Assembly: GCA_002501485.1 (NCBI GenBank)
Contig: DLTS01000010.1
Location: 1-28,275 of the forward strand
DNA from: Acidimicrobiaceae bacterium UBA7830
GTDB lineage: Bacteria > Actinomycetota > Acidimicrobiia > Acidimicrobiales > Ilumatobacteraceae
Length of the DNA: 28,275 nucleotides
Direction of reading: 5' to 3'
This document shows positions 8,251 to 16,057 of this stretch, in pieces; the stretch's first letter is position 1, and each line of letters begins with the position of its first letter. A program made the position numbers and the translations under genes. The notes below the pieces were generated by a model. The model did no database searches and had not been told where the DNA came from. It saw only the letters and a list, made by a program, of their open reading frames with translations.

Positions 8251-8904
8251 CTAGTTGTAGTAAGGGTTCGCTCCGGTCGAATGGTCGGTGAGATCGCGCA
8301 CACCGGTAATAGCGGGGACCGCTTCAACGAGCATTGTCTGCACACCGTCGAGCATGGTGGCTTTGCTCATTGAGCAACCATGACAGCCACCACCCATGGT
8401 GAGATACGCCATGCCTTCACCATCGTGACCGATGTAGGTGACGAATCCGCCATGGCTTGAGAGAGCGGGGTTCACATCGCTTGAGAGCACCGCTTCAACC
8501 TCTGCAGAGAGCGCATCACTATTCATCAAACCATCGACGACCGGAGCGGCTGGACGATTCGGGTTACGAATGACGAGGCCCTGCGCTTCATTGTGGTCAA
8601 GCACTGCCCCCTTCAAGAACTCCACCGAATCTCCGGGAATTATGACCTTGAAGTCTCCGATCGTTCGAACCTCATCGGTAAACGCTGCGGTAAGGAATTC
8701 TTCGAAACTCAGATCGTAACGGAAGTCCTCCCCTGGCGCCGATGCAATGGCGAGACGAAGGCCCAGTGAATCTGCATCAGCCTCAGATGCGCGCAGTTCT
8801 CTCATCATCTCAAGCGCACTTTCAGTGATCTCCACAATCGTGTCAGCAGGGGTTGATTCAGCTGCATCGGCAAAAGGACTTTTGATGTCATCGTTCTGAC
8901 CCAT
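8251..8904 (-). CDS. nfuA: NfuA-type Fe-S cluster carrier protein
   Basis: Predicted 217-residue two-domain Fe-S carrier. Residues about 22-115 resemble an A-type (IscA/HesB) scaffold that has lost its cysteines, as in known NfuA proteins. Residues about 130-205 form a NifU C-terminal domain with the cluster-binding CxxC in GGGCHGCSMS (C174, C177). It would deliver Fe-S clusters to apo-enzymes in the cytosol. The ATG at 8904 is preceded after six bases by TAGCCT on the same strand, so a leaderless message is predicted. Divergent from the next gene over only 24 bases; converges with the PLP enzyme on its other side. Identification is strong. Confidence 0.93.
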   Translation of the reverse strand: MGQNDDIKSPFADAAESTPADTIVEITESALEMMRELRASEADADSLGLRLAIASAPGEDFRYDLSFEEFLTAAFTDEVRTIGDFKVIIPGDSVEFLKGAVLDHNEAQGLVIRNPNRPAAPVVDGLMNSDALSAEVEAVLSSDVNPALSSHGGFVTYIGHDGEGMAYLTMGGGCHGCSMSKATMLDGVQTMLVEAVPAITGVRDLTDHSTGANPYYN

Positions 8905-8910
8905 ACCCGC

Positions 8911-8920
8911 AGGCTACCGT
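8911..8920. promoter_or_regulatory. Overlapping divergent -10 elements for nfuA and the maleylpyruvate-isomerase-like gene
   Basis: The ten bases AGGCTACCGT contain TAGCCT on the minus strand (8916-8911) and TACCGT on the plus strand (8915-8920), sharing the central TA. Counting seven bases from each hexamer gives starts at 8904 (the A of the nfuA ATG) and 8927 (two bases before the plus-strand ATG at 8929). The whole intergenic space is 24 bases, so this is effectively one bidirectional promoter. Inferred from sequence symmetry and spacing. Confidence 0.45.
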
Positions 8921-8928
8921 CGTCGTAC

Positions 8929-9690
8929 ATGACGGTCGATTCCTACCTATTCTGCCCCAAAGACCCATCAGAGTATGTTGCCCGGTTCACTACCGAGAGC
9001 GCTGCCGTGTCATCGCTCATCGAAACTCAACCACTCGACACCGCAGTGCCGACCTGTGGCGAGTGGGACCTCGCCACCCTTGCGACCCACGTTGGTTGGG
9101 TGTACCGATGGGCCGCCGTTGCGATGCGAACGGCCGCAATGCCTGAACGAGGTGCGGTAAGCAGACCCGATTCGCCAGATGAACTGCACGATTGGTTCAC
9201 CACAAGCGCGACCGATGCGCTCGATGCGCTTCAAGGCGTTGACCCGTCGGCACCGACCTGGCATCCGTTTCACCCACCTCAACTCGCTGGCTTCTGGCTC
9301 CGCCGCCTCACCCACGAAACAACAATCCACCTGCTCGATGCCCAGCTCGCATGTTCAATCATCCCAGATGTTGATGCTGAGATGGCATCCGACGGCATCG
9401 ACGAGTACCTCACTGTTGCTCTACCTCGAGTGCTCTCCGGCGAGGGCGTGATCGCACCGGCGACAACGCTGCACATCCACTGCACCGATGTCGATGGCGA
9501 GTGGCTCATCGTCCCATCAGCCGATGGACTTGTCATCACCCGAGAGCATGCAAAGGGCGACGCCGCACTTCGCAGCCCTGCCGCAGCAATTTTTGCTGGT
9601 CTATGGGGTCGTCAGGGAGCAGTCGGAGAAATTGACATTGCTGGTGACGCCGACGTTGCATCATCATGGCTTGCCATTGGAGGCAACTAG
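8929..9690 (+). CDS. Maleylpyruvate isomerase family protein (mycothiol-dependent DinB-like fold)
   Basis: Predicted 253-residue protein of the MDMPI/DinB-like superfamily: an N-terminal metal-binding helical bundle plus a C-terminal domain. Candidate metal ligands are H54 (LATHVGW) and E130/H134 (RRLTHETTIHLLD, an ExxxH), matching the H/E/H triad of Corynebacterium mycothiol-dependent maleylpyruvate isomerase. CGEWDLATL is the conserved block just before the first histidine. Many actinobacteria have several such paralogues with unknown substrates, generally thought to use mycothiol; no aromatic-degradation genes are nearby. The EamA transporter follows 3 bases after the stop. The true substrate is unknown. 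Confidence 0.82.
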   Translation: MTVDSYLFCPKDPSEYVARFTTESAAVSSLIETQPLDTAVPTCGEWDLATLATHVGWVYRWAAVAMRTAAMPERGAVSRPDSPDELHDWFTTSATDALDALQGVDPSAPTWHPFHPPQLAGFWLRRLTHETTIHLLDAQLACSIIPDVDAEMASDGIDEYLTVALPRVLSGEGVIAPATTLHIHCTDVDGEWLIVPSADGLVITREHAKGDAALRSPAAAIFAGLWGRQGAVGEIDIAGDADVASSWLAIGGN

Positions 9691-9693
9691 CCC

Positions 9694-10638
9694 TTGCCAA
9701 CAACCCCAACGGAACAATCTCCCAAGCATCGTCCTACCGCCCTGCTCGGCCCACTGGCTGTGCTCGGAGCCTCGACATGCTTTGCACTCTCATATGTCGT
9801 CATCAAATGGCCTGGCACACCCGGTTCGGTCATTGCATGGTGGCGCCTTGCAGTCGCGACCGTGTTTTGGTGGATCTTTCTCATCTATCGACGGTTCGCG
9901 AAAGGTGTGCCATTCCCATCGCGGACGACATGGAAATATGTAACCCCTGCGGCACTGCTCTTCGGAGCGAACATAGCCGTGATGTTCACTGCCGCAACGA
10001 AAACAAGCGTCGCCCACCTCGAGTTCATCAATGCCCTTGCCCCGATTGTGCTCACCCCTCTCGGATTCCTGTTCTTCCGAGAACGCCCACAGTGGAAAGC
10101 GCTGCGATGGGGTTTGTTCTCGTTTGCGGGAATTGCGATCGTGCTGTCATTCGGCCCAGCAAATGGCGTTGCAACCGTTGAAGGTGACCTCTTGGTCGCC
10201 GCCGCCTTTTGTGCATTTCTCAGCTATCTACTCCTCACCAAACGTGCGCGGGCCCACGGGGTAACCACCGTCGATTTTATGGCGGTGATGATGCCGGTTG
10301 CGATGGTTGCTGCGACCCCGGTCGCCCTTCTCATCGCATCCGATGCGTTCATTCCCGACAACTCGAAGACCTGGGGGTCGATTCTCATCCTCGCAGTGCT
10401 CACCGGGGTGATTGCCCACAGTCTGCTCGTGTTCGCCCAAAAAATCGTTCCCATCGCTACCATCAGCATGATTCAGGCGGGCCAACCAGCACAGTCGACA
10501 TTGCTTGCATGGGTATTTCTCGGGGAGACCATCTCGATCAATCAAGCTCCCGGTATGGCATTGGTCATGACTGGTTCGGTCCTTGTCGTCATCACAGGTA
10601 AACGATCGATGGAGGAAACAGAGAAATTCGCCTCGTAG
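9694..10638 (+). CDS. EamA/DMT-superfamily transporter
   Basis: Predicted 314-residue inner-membrane protein with about ten hydrophobic segments in two EamA repeats (roughly residues 17-150 and 165-300). Typical features are ALSYVVIKW in the first helix, RLAVATVFWW, LGFLFFRERP at the end of repeat one, and the second-repeat blocks SMIQAGQP and LAWVFLGETIS. Members export metabolites such as amino acids, but specificity cannot be read from sequence. The TTG start at 9694 is supported by GGAGG at 9679-9683, ten bases upstream inside the end of the previous gene. It is co-directional with the genes on both sides and probably cotranscribed. Confidence 0.85.
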   Translation: MPTTPTEQSPKHRPTALLGPLAVLGASTCFALSYVVIKWPGTPGSVIAWWRLAVATVFWWIFLIYRRFAKGVPFPSRTTWKYVTPAALLFGANIAVMFTAATKTSVAHLEFINALAPIVLTPLGFLFFRERPQWKALRWGLFSFAGIAIVLSFGPANGVATVEGDLLVAAAFCAFLSYLLLTKRARAHGVTTVDFMAVMMPVAMVAATPVALLIASDAFIPDNSKTWGSILILAVLTGVIAHSLLVFAQKIVPIATISMIQAGQPAQSTLLAWVFLGETISINQAPGMALVMTGSVLVVITGKRSMEETEKFAS

Positions 10639-10675
10639 TTGCCGTTACGACACCCTCATCCACTAGGAAGAAGGG

Positions 10676-11503
10676 GTGCGCATTCTCGTAACCAACGACG
10701 ACGGTATCGATTCGCTCGGACTTCACTATCTCGCTCGAGCAATGACCCCCCTCGGCAATGTTGTCGTCGCCGCTCCCGACGGTGACCAATCGGGTGCGGG
10801 TGCAGCAATTTCTGCGATCTACCGAAATAAGCCCCAGGTCAAGAAAGCCCACATCGATGGAGTTCCCGAATCATGGGCGGTCGCCGGACCTCCCGGGCTC
10901 TGCGCCTTCATGGGTCGCCTCGGTGCATTCGGTGAACCTTTTGATCTTGTTGTCTCTGGGATTAATCCGGGAGCAAACGTTGGAAGGTCGGTGTATCACT
11001 CGGGAACCATCGGTGCATGCCTCACCGCCCGCAACGGCGGTCTCAGTGGAGTCGCTGTCAGCCAGGCCGTCTCGAGCTGGGGTGTGGAAGGCCAAGCGTG
11101 GGATGACATCGTGCTCAACCAAATCTGGGAAACGCCCGCAACCGTTGCGCAACACTTCGTCAAAGGACTTTTCGACGACGGACTCCCTGAAGAGCCAATT
11201 ATTGCGAACATCAACGTTCCGAATGTTGAACTCGCAGATCTCAAAGGTTGGAAGCGAACCACGATCGACTATCGCACGATCCGAAGCATGTCGACTGCCT
11301 CACTGCAACCAATCGGCGGCACGGGCGGCACCTACGAAGTCGAGTTCACCTATGGCGACGCAATCGCCTTGCCTGACCACACCGACGGCGGAGCGGTTGA
11401 AGCCGGCTACGTCTCGGTGAGTTACCTCTCACGGATTACCGACGTTGGCCGAGATGACGCACCCTGTGCAGAAGGTGCGCTCGACTCGCTCCTTGACCAA
11501 TAA
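10676..11503 (+). CDS. surE: 5'/3'-nucleotidase SurE
   Basis: Predicted 275-residue metal-dependent nucleoside monophosphatase. The N-terminus MRILVTNDDGID is the SurE signature, with metal ligands D8 and D9 and with S39 in DQSGAG. N97 lies in SGINPGANVG, followed by YHSGTIGA. A long C-terminal part of about 120 residues precedes the end, within family range. GTG start at 10676 with a strong ribosome binding site (AGGAAGAAGG) directly upstream. It lies 37 bases after the EamA gene and just before the thiamine locus. Its general role is nucleotide salvage or stress survival. No functional link with thiamine is evident; the order may be incidental. Confidence 0.93.
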   Translation: MRILVTNDDGIDSLGLHYLARAMTPLGNVVVAAPDGDQSGAGAAISAIYRNKPQVKKAHIDGVPESWAVAGPPGLCAFMGRLGAFGEPFDLVVSGINPGANVGRSVYHSGTIGACLTARNGGLSGVAVSQAVSSWGVEGQAWDDIVLNQIWETPATVAQHFVKGLFDDGLPEEPIIANINVPNVELADLKGWKRTTIDYRTIRSMSTASLQPIGGTGGTYEVEFTYGDAIALPDHTDGGAVEAGYVSVSYLSRITDVGRDDAPCAEGALDSLLDQ

Positions 11504-11508
11504 CTCGC

Positions 11509-11514
11509 TACGCT
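11509..11514 (+). promoter_or_regulatory. Possible -10 element of the thiamine operon
   Basis: TACGCT lies between the surE stop and the TPP aptamer. A start about seven bases later, near 11521, would leave roughly nine bases before the aptamer core. No convincing -35 sits at normal spacing; a TTGACC at 11493 is too close. Weak call. Confidence 0.3.
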
Positions 11515-11528
11515 CCTCGACAGCATTC

Positions 11529-11618
11529 ATAGGGGAGCTCATGGCGGTGGGCTGAGAGGGTGGCCAAACGTCACCGACCCGTACAACCTGATCCGGGTAA
11601 TGCCGGCGGAGGGACAAC
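11529..11618 (+). ncRNA. TPP (THI-element) riboswitch
   Basis: Contains the conserved blocks of the thiamine-pyrophosphate aptamer in order: AGGGGAGC, GGGCTGAGAGGG, CACCGACCC, ACCTGATCCGGGTAATGCCGG and the 3' GGAGGGA. Within it GGAGGG (11608-11613) is also the ribosome binding site of the next gene, six bases before its TTG start. Ligand binding would fold this segment into the aptamer and block translation, so control at translation initiation is the most direct reading. No U-rich terminator is seen. The downstream thiamine pyrophosphokinase and ThiBPQ genes fit a thiamine-responsive switch. Confidence 0.95.
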
Positions 11619-12296
11619 TTGGACACCAATTTCAGCAACATCGACGAAACCGTGGTTGTCGTGCTAGGGGCCGAACGGATTCAACCCCAGACGGTTGCAC
11701 ATATTCCTGACGACGCCTATGTCATTGCCGCAGATTCTGGGGTCGACCATGCCCGCGCCGTCGGGCTCATCCCCAAAGAAGTTGTCGGCGATTTCGACTC
11801 GATCTCACGGCGTGGCCTGAAATGGGCACATCAGCATGCGACTGTCCATGAGTACTGCCCCGAGAAAGACGACACCGACACACAACTCGCCATTTCACTT
11901 GCGGCACGTCGGGTGCCCGCCCGTCTCATAGTCATATCAGGCGGCGGTGACCGCCTCGACCACACACTTGCCGTCATCGGTGCGCTACTCGATGAGGACG
12001 TGACGAGTATCCCCGATGTTTCCCTGAAGTGGGGTGACAATGTAGCAACCATCCTTCACGGACCCGGTCGTGTCACACTCACTCCCCCGCTCAACAGCAC
12101 GCTTTCGGTGATTGCCCTTTCTGCACCATGTAACGGCATCACAATGACCGGTACAAAATGGTCGCTCGACGATGAATCATTGACCCTTCTCAGCGGACGC
12201 GGGGTGAGCAACATCGTCGAAGGCGACGTCGCGATCACCGTACGAGAGGGCGTGCTCGCAATCTTCCATCAACTCCCCGACAAAGGCTCACGATGA
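11619..12296 (+). CDS. thiN: Thiamine pyrophosphokinase (thiamine diphosphokinase)
   Basis: Predicted 225-residue kinase that transfers pyrophosphate from ATP to thiamine, making the active cofactor TPP in the cytosol. Motifs are AADSG (37-41), GDFDS (57-61), KDDTDTQLA (83-91) and GGGDRLDHTL (108-117), followed by a beta-rich C-terminal thiamine-binding domain ending in IVEGDVAITVREGVLAIF. The TTG start at 11619 is chosen because the riboswitch 3' end supplies GGAGGG six bases before it and the family region begins soon after. The thiB ATG overlaps its stop (ATGA). Its place at the head of an importer operon indicates salvage of external thiamine rather than de novo synthesis in this cluster. 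Confidence 0.92.
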   Translation: MDTNFSNIDETVVVVLGAERIQPQTVAHIPDDAYVIAADSGVDHARAVGLIPKEVVGDFDSISRRGLKWAHQHATVHEYCPEKDDTDTQLAISLAARRVPARLIVISGGGDRLDHTLAVIGALLDEDVTSIPDVSLKWGDNVATILHGPGRVTLTPPLNSTLSVIALSAPCNGITMTGTKWSLDDESLTLLSGRGVSNIVEGDVAITVREGVLAIFHQLPDKGSR

Positions 12297-13330
12297 ACAA
12301 CCGCTTCATCGCTCTCACGCTCGTTATTCTCCTCGCCGGAACAATCACCGGTTGTTCGAATAACGTCGATCAACTCACGCTCGTTACCTATTCGTCGTTT
12401 CCAGCAGCCGACACCGATCTCAACGACGCTCTTGCCAAGTTCACCGAAGACACTGGAATCACCGTGAACATTCTTAATGCCGGTGACACGGGAACAATGG
12501 TGACAAAAGCGGTACTCGCAAGCGGTAACCCCGAAGGCGATGTCATGTGGGGTATCGACAACACCTTGCTCAGTCGGGCAACAACAACAGACGTCTTTGA
12601 GCCATATGTCGCTGATGCAGCGTCCACATTTGACGGACAACTCGTTGGTCTCGGCGATGGCGTCGTGACCCCAGTCGACTTTGGAGATGTGTGCGTCAAC
12701 TACGACCGGTCATGGTTTACCGATAACGGCCTCGAACCTCCCACATCGCTCGACGAACTTGCCAACCCGGCCTACAAGGGTCTGCTCGCGGTACAGCACC
12801 CCGGCACCTCATCACCTGGGCTTGCGTTCCTGCTCAGTACCATCGCTCGTCTCGATGATGGGTGGATCTCCTACTGGGAGGAATTAGTCGGTAACGAAGT
12901 GCTCGTCACCAATGATTGGGAAGAGGCCTACTACGGTGCGTTCACTCGTGCCGGCGGTGACCGACCACTTGTCGTCAGCTACGGCTCAAGCCCGCCGTTC
13001 GAGGTGCTCTACGGCGACAACCCGAACGCGTCGGTCGCCCCGACTGGCGTGATTGAAGACACCTGCTACCGCCAGGTCGAATTTGCTGGAGTGCTTCGCG
13101 GAACCGAGGCATCCGATGAGGCTCGTCAACTGGTGGATTTCTTGGTGAGCAGCACATTCCAACAGCACATTCCACTCAACCTCTACGTGTTCCCTGTTGC
13201 TGATGTCGACCTTGACCAAGTTTTCGTTCACCACGCAGTCATTCCAGAGACTCCACCTGCACTCACCCCAACAGAGATCGATACCGGCAGAGCCGAGTGG
13301 GTCGAGCAATGGATCGACATCACCGGCTAA
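12293..13330 (+). CDS. thiB: Thiamine ABC transporter substrate-binding lipoprotein (ThiB-like)
   Basis: Predicted 345-residue periplasmic-type binding protein of the thiamine/iron family. It starts with a lipoprotein signal peptide (basic MNNR, hydrophobic core, lipobox AGTITGC with C21), so it should be anchored to the outer face of the membrane. The block GNPEGDVMWGIDNTLL is typical of ThiB, as is VTPVDFGDVCVNYD; later FVSYGSSP-type residues (VVSYGSSPPFEV) form part of the ligand cleft. Binding thiamine or TPP is assigned from family plus the riboswitch and kinase upstream. A Fe(III)-binding relative is the alternative, less likely in this context. It overlaps both thiN and thiP. Confidence 0.87.
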   Translation: MNNRFIALTLVILLAGTITGCSNNVDQLTLVTYSSFPAADTDLNDALAKFTEDTGITVNILNAGDTGTMVTKAVLASGNPEGDVMWGIDNTLLSRATTTDVFEPYVADAASTFDGQLVGLGDGVVTPVDFGDVCVNYDRSWFTDNGLEPPTSLDELANPAYKGLLAVQHPGTSSPGLAFLLSTIARLDDGWISYWEELVGNEVLVTNDWEEAYYGAFTRAGGDRPLVVSYGSSPPFEVLYGDNPNASVAPTGVIEDTCYRQVEFAGVLRGTEASDEARQLVDFLVSSTFQQHIPLNLYVFPVADVDLDQVFVHHAVIPETPPALTPTEIDTGRAEWVEQWIDITG

Positions 13331-14883
13331 ATCAACCACCCCGCTGGTTCATCAGCGCGACCACCGTTCCTCCTGCCGTCATCGCCCTCGGGTTCGTCAT
13401 CGTGCCCGTTGCGATGCTCATCGTTCACGCCATCAGCATCGATGCGATCAGGTCGACGTTTGCTGATTCCCGCACCTGGGAAGTGCTCGGCTTCACGACT
13501 CTCCAAGCAACCCTCTCAACCCTTGCTACCGTCACCCTCGGCATCATTCCAGGGCTCATTATTGCGAGATCTGACTTCCGCGGCCGTCAACTTGTCTTGA
13601 GCATGTTCGCTGCCGTATTCGTCATGCCGACCGTCGTAATGGCGGCAGGCGTACAGGCGCTACTCCCCGGCGACCCGGACGGGCTACTGCCAATCGTACT
13701 CGCCCACACTTTGTTCAACTTGGCGGTCATTGTGAGAGGAATTGCTGCCGCACCGCTACCAACTGAACTCGAGCGAGCAGCGACAGTGCTCGGCGCTCGC
13801 CCGACTGAACTTTTTCGGACGATCACGCTCCCGCTGTTGCGTCCCACATTGCTCGGTCTTTCGGCCGTCGTCTTCGCATTATGTTTTACCAGTTTTGGCA
13901 TTATCCGGATACTCGGGTCTGCCACTGCGACAACGATCGAGGTGGAAATATGGCGAGAAACGGTCATCGTTGGGCGCGTCGATCGGGGCGTAGTTCTCGC
14001 TCTGATTCAAGTCGTCACACTCGCCCTCGCTCTTGTCGTATGGCTCAATGTGAGACGACAGCAAACCCCCCATCGGCACGGACATAGACAGCTCATTTCC
14101 CGAAGATCAGCCCTGGTTGTTACCGCGAGCTGCGCTCTCGTCGCCGCCCCATTACTCGCCCTCATTTACGGGTCGTTGACGGTCAACGGCAAGTTGAGCG
14201 CCTCAGGGTGGTCGAACCTGCTCGACACATCGATTCGGCCCGGATTACGGCTCGGCTTTGACCCTGCTCAGGCAATCGTTACGTCGCTCACCACAGCCTC
14301 GATCGCAACGGGGTTTGCAGTGGTCCTCGCAGGGCTTGTCATCGCCGCAACAGCAGCGTCACCACAACTCGGCCGAGCGATTGATCTCAGCGCAATGCTC
14401 CCGCTCGGAATTTCAGCAGTCACACTCGGCCTCGGACTTCTCATCACCTTCGATGTCCCTCCCGTCGACTGGCGGGCATCGTCAATCATGGTTCCCCTCG
14501 GTCACGCACTCATCGCAGCCCCATTTGTCATTCGGCCGGCCATCGGAGCGCTGTCGACGCTCAACCGTCAACAAATTGACGCCGCATCAACACTCGGAGC
14601 TCACCCGGTGAGAGCTCTCGCCCACTCAGTCATTCCCATCGTTGCAGTACCGCTTCTGTCCGGAGCGGGCTTCGCCGCAGCGATCTCTCTTGGCGAATTT
14701 GGAGCGACAAGCGTGCTGTCGCGAAGCGGTGGTGAAACTCTTCCACTTGTGATCGAACGGCTTCTTTCGCGCACCGGAGGAGATTTCAGGGCGCGCGCCT
14801 ATGGGCTGTCGACCATCCTCGCATCGGTCACAATGGGAATCGTGGTCGCTCTCGACATGTCATCGAATCGAAGGAAACGATGA
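13309..14883 (+). CDS. thiP: Thiamine ABC transporter permease (ThiP-like, double permease)
   Basis: Predicted 524-residue inner-membrane permease with about twelve hydrophobic segments, made of two fused binding-protein-dependent permease modules. Each module has an EAA-type cytoplasmic loop that docks the ATPase: ELERAATVLGARPTELF in the first half and QIDAASTLGAHPVRAL in the second. This double architecture is shared by ThiP and FbpB-type permeases. ATG at 13309 lies inside the end of thiB (22-base overlap); a GTG at 13297 would add four residues. The thiQ ATG overlaps its stop by four bases. With ThiB and ThiQ it should form one thiamine importer. Confidence 0.87.
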   Translation: MDRHHRLNQPPRWFISATTVPPAVIALGFVIVPVAMLIVHAISIDAIRSTFADSRTWEVLGFTTLQATLSTLATVTLGIIPGLIIARSDFRGRQLVLSMFAAVFVMPTVVMAAGVQALLPGDPDGLLPIVLAHTLFNLAVIVRGIAAAPLPTELERAATVLGARPTELFRTITLPLLRPTLLGLSAVVFALCFTSFGIIRILGSATATTIEVEIWRETVIVGRVDRGVVLALIQVVTLALALVVWLNVRRQQTPHRHGHRQLISRRSALVVTASCALVAAPLLALIYGSLTVNGKLSASGWSNLLDTSIRPGLRLGFDPAQAIVTSLTTASIATGFAVVLAGLVIAATAASPQLGRAIDLSAMLPLGISAVTLGLGLLITFDVPPVDWRASSIMVPLGHALIAAPFVIRPAIGALSTLNRQQIDAASTLGAHPVRALAHSVIPIVAVPLLSGAGFAAAISLGEFGATSVLSRSGGETLPLVIERLLSRTGGDFRARAYGLSTILASVTMGIVVALDMSSNRRKR

Positions 14884-15980
14884 GCTCGCTCTACGTTGAC
14901 GAATTGCGTATCGCCCGTGGAGGTCATCCCGTTATCACCGAGGCCTCGTTCAATGTGCCTCACGGAACCACCACCGTCATCGTCGGACCCTCAGGGAGCG
15001 GAAAATCTACGCTCATTTCCGCAATTGCGGGCCTCATCAACGTCAATGGTGGCACCCTGCAACTCGACGCCCGGGAGATCACCAACGTTCCGACCGCACA
15101 ACGCAATATCGGGCTTGTCTTTCAAGACAACCAACTCTTCCCGCACCTCAACGTCGCAGACAACGTCGCTTACGGGCTTCGGCGAAAGGGCGTACGACGA
15201 TCTGACTGCGATGTTCGAGTATCGGAAGTACTTCAACTCGTCGGGCTCGAAGGTTTCGGCGAGCGTGCCGTCGGTGAACTTTCAGGAGGAGAGGCGAAAC
15301 GGATCGCTCTCGCCCGATCACTTGCTCCGGCGCCTGAACTCTTGCTGCTCGACGAGCCTCTAAACGGTCTCGATGACTCTCTCCACGACCGCTTGCTTCA
15401 CGACCTCGTCACTGTGCTCTCCACCTCTCAGACGACTGCGATATGGGTCACCCACCATCGGAAAGAAGCAGAACGTGCCGGCACACAGCTGCTTCGAATT
15501 CACGACGGTGTCGTTTCACCTGAATCGACGAAGCGCAGCCAATGGAATGTTCAGATCGTTTCCGCAGATGACACCTTTGACTTGCGTCGACAAGTACTAC
15601 GAGACGGCACACGGACAGCCGACGTCAATTTTGATGGTGATGAGACCGCAATTCACTTGTCGGTCTCAGACCCTGCAAGCGGGGAGATCATCGCAATCTC
15701 AAGTTGGTTTCAACGCAATCGTCAACATCAGACCATCAACGGTTTACAACTCCGAGGGATGGCAAGCCATCCGAATTATCGCGGGCAAGGCGCAGCGCAG
15801 GCCCTTCTGCGCTCAGGCATCGAGTTGGGTCGTAGTCTCTCCGTTGATGAAGTGTGGGCGAGGGCTCGAGATACCGCCCTCGACTTCTACCTCGCACACG
15901 GTTTTCACACCACAGGACCGGGATATCTCGATGACAACACCGGTCTCGCCCATCACGATGTCGTTCTTTCACTTCGTTAA
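14880..15980 (+). CDS. thiQ: Thiamine ABC transporter ATPase (ThiQ-like) fused to a C-terminal GNAT acetyltransferase domain
   Basis: Predicted 366-residue protein with two complete domains. Residues 1 to about 215 are a compact ABC ATPase: Walker A GPSGSGKS (36-43), Q-loop FQDN (81-84), signature LSGGEAKR (134-141), Walker B LLLLDEP (154-160) and switch H192. Residues about 222-366 resemble a whole GNAT N-acetyltransferase: LRGMASHP, the acetyl-CoA loop RGQGAA (301-306), ARDTALDFYLAHGF and a final HHDVVLSL strand. The linker is short. No stop, frameshift or convincing internal start is seen between them, so this is a true fusion in this sequence. The ATPase energises ThiBP; the acetyl acceptor is unknown. 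E. coli ThiQ is about 230 residues, so the extra 150 are unusual. Confidence 0.88.
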   Translation: MSSLYVDELRIARGGHPVITEASFNVPHGTTTVIVGPSGSGKSTLISAIAGLINVNGGTLQLDAREITNVPTAQRNIGLVFQDNQLFPHLNVADNVAYGLRRKGVRRSDCDVRVSEVLQLVGLEGFGERAVGELSGGEAKRIALARSLAPAPELLLLDEPLNGLDDSLHDRLLHDLVTVLSTSQTTAIWVTHHRKEAERAGTQLLRIHDGVVSPESTKRSQWNVQIVSADDTFDLRRQVLRDGTRTADVNFDGDETAIHLSVSDPASGEIIAISSWFQRNRQHQTINGLQLRGMASHPNYRGQGAAQALLRSGIELGRSLSVDEVWARARDTALDFYLAHGFHTTGPGYLDDNTGLAHHDVVLSLR

Positions 15981-16028
15981 AAACCTCGTCATTCCGCAAG
16001 GTGCCAAATTGTCTTGATCGGCAGGTCA

Positions 16029-16057
16029 GAGCGGCCCCGAGTCAGTTCAGGCCGCTC
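16029..16057. terminator. Hairpin between convergent thiQ and the maleylpyruvate-isomerase-like gene
   Basis: GAGCGGCC (16029-16036) and GGCCGCTC (16050-16057) form a perfect 8-base-pair stem with a 13-base loop; two further pairs are possible beyond one mismatch. It straddles the minus-strand stop codon at 16042 and lies about 50 bases past the thiQ stop. Neither side has a U-run, so it would be a U-less, bidirectional terminator or an mRNA 3'-end stabiliser. Structure is seen, function inferred. Confidence 0.4.

Noticed and set aside
12293..15980. Iron(III) rather than thiamine importer
   Set aside because: ThiB/ThiP and Fbp-type systems are related, but the TPP riboswitch, thiamine kinase overlap and the ThiB-like NPEGDVMWGIDN block favour thiamine.
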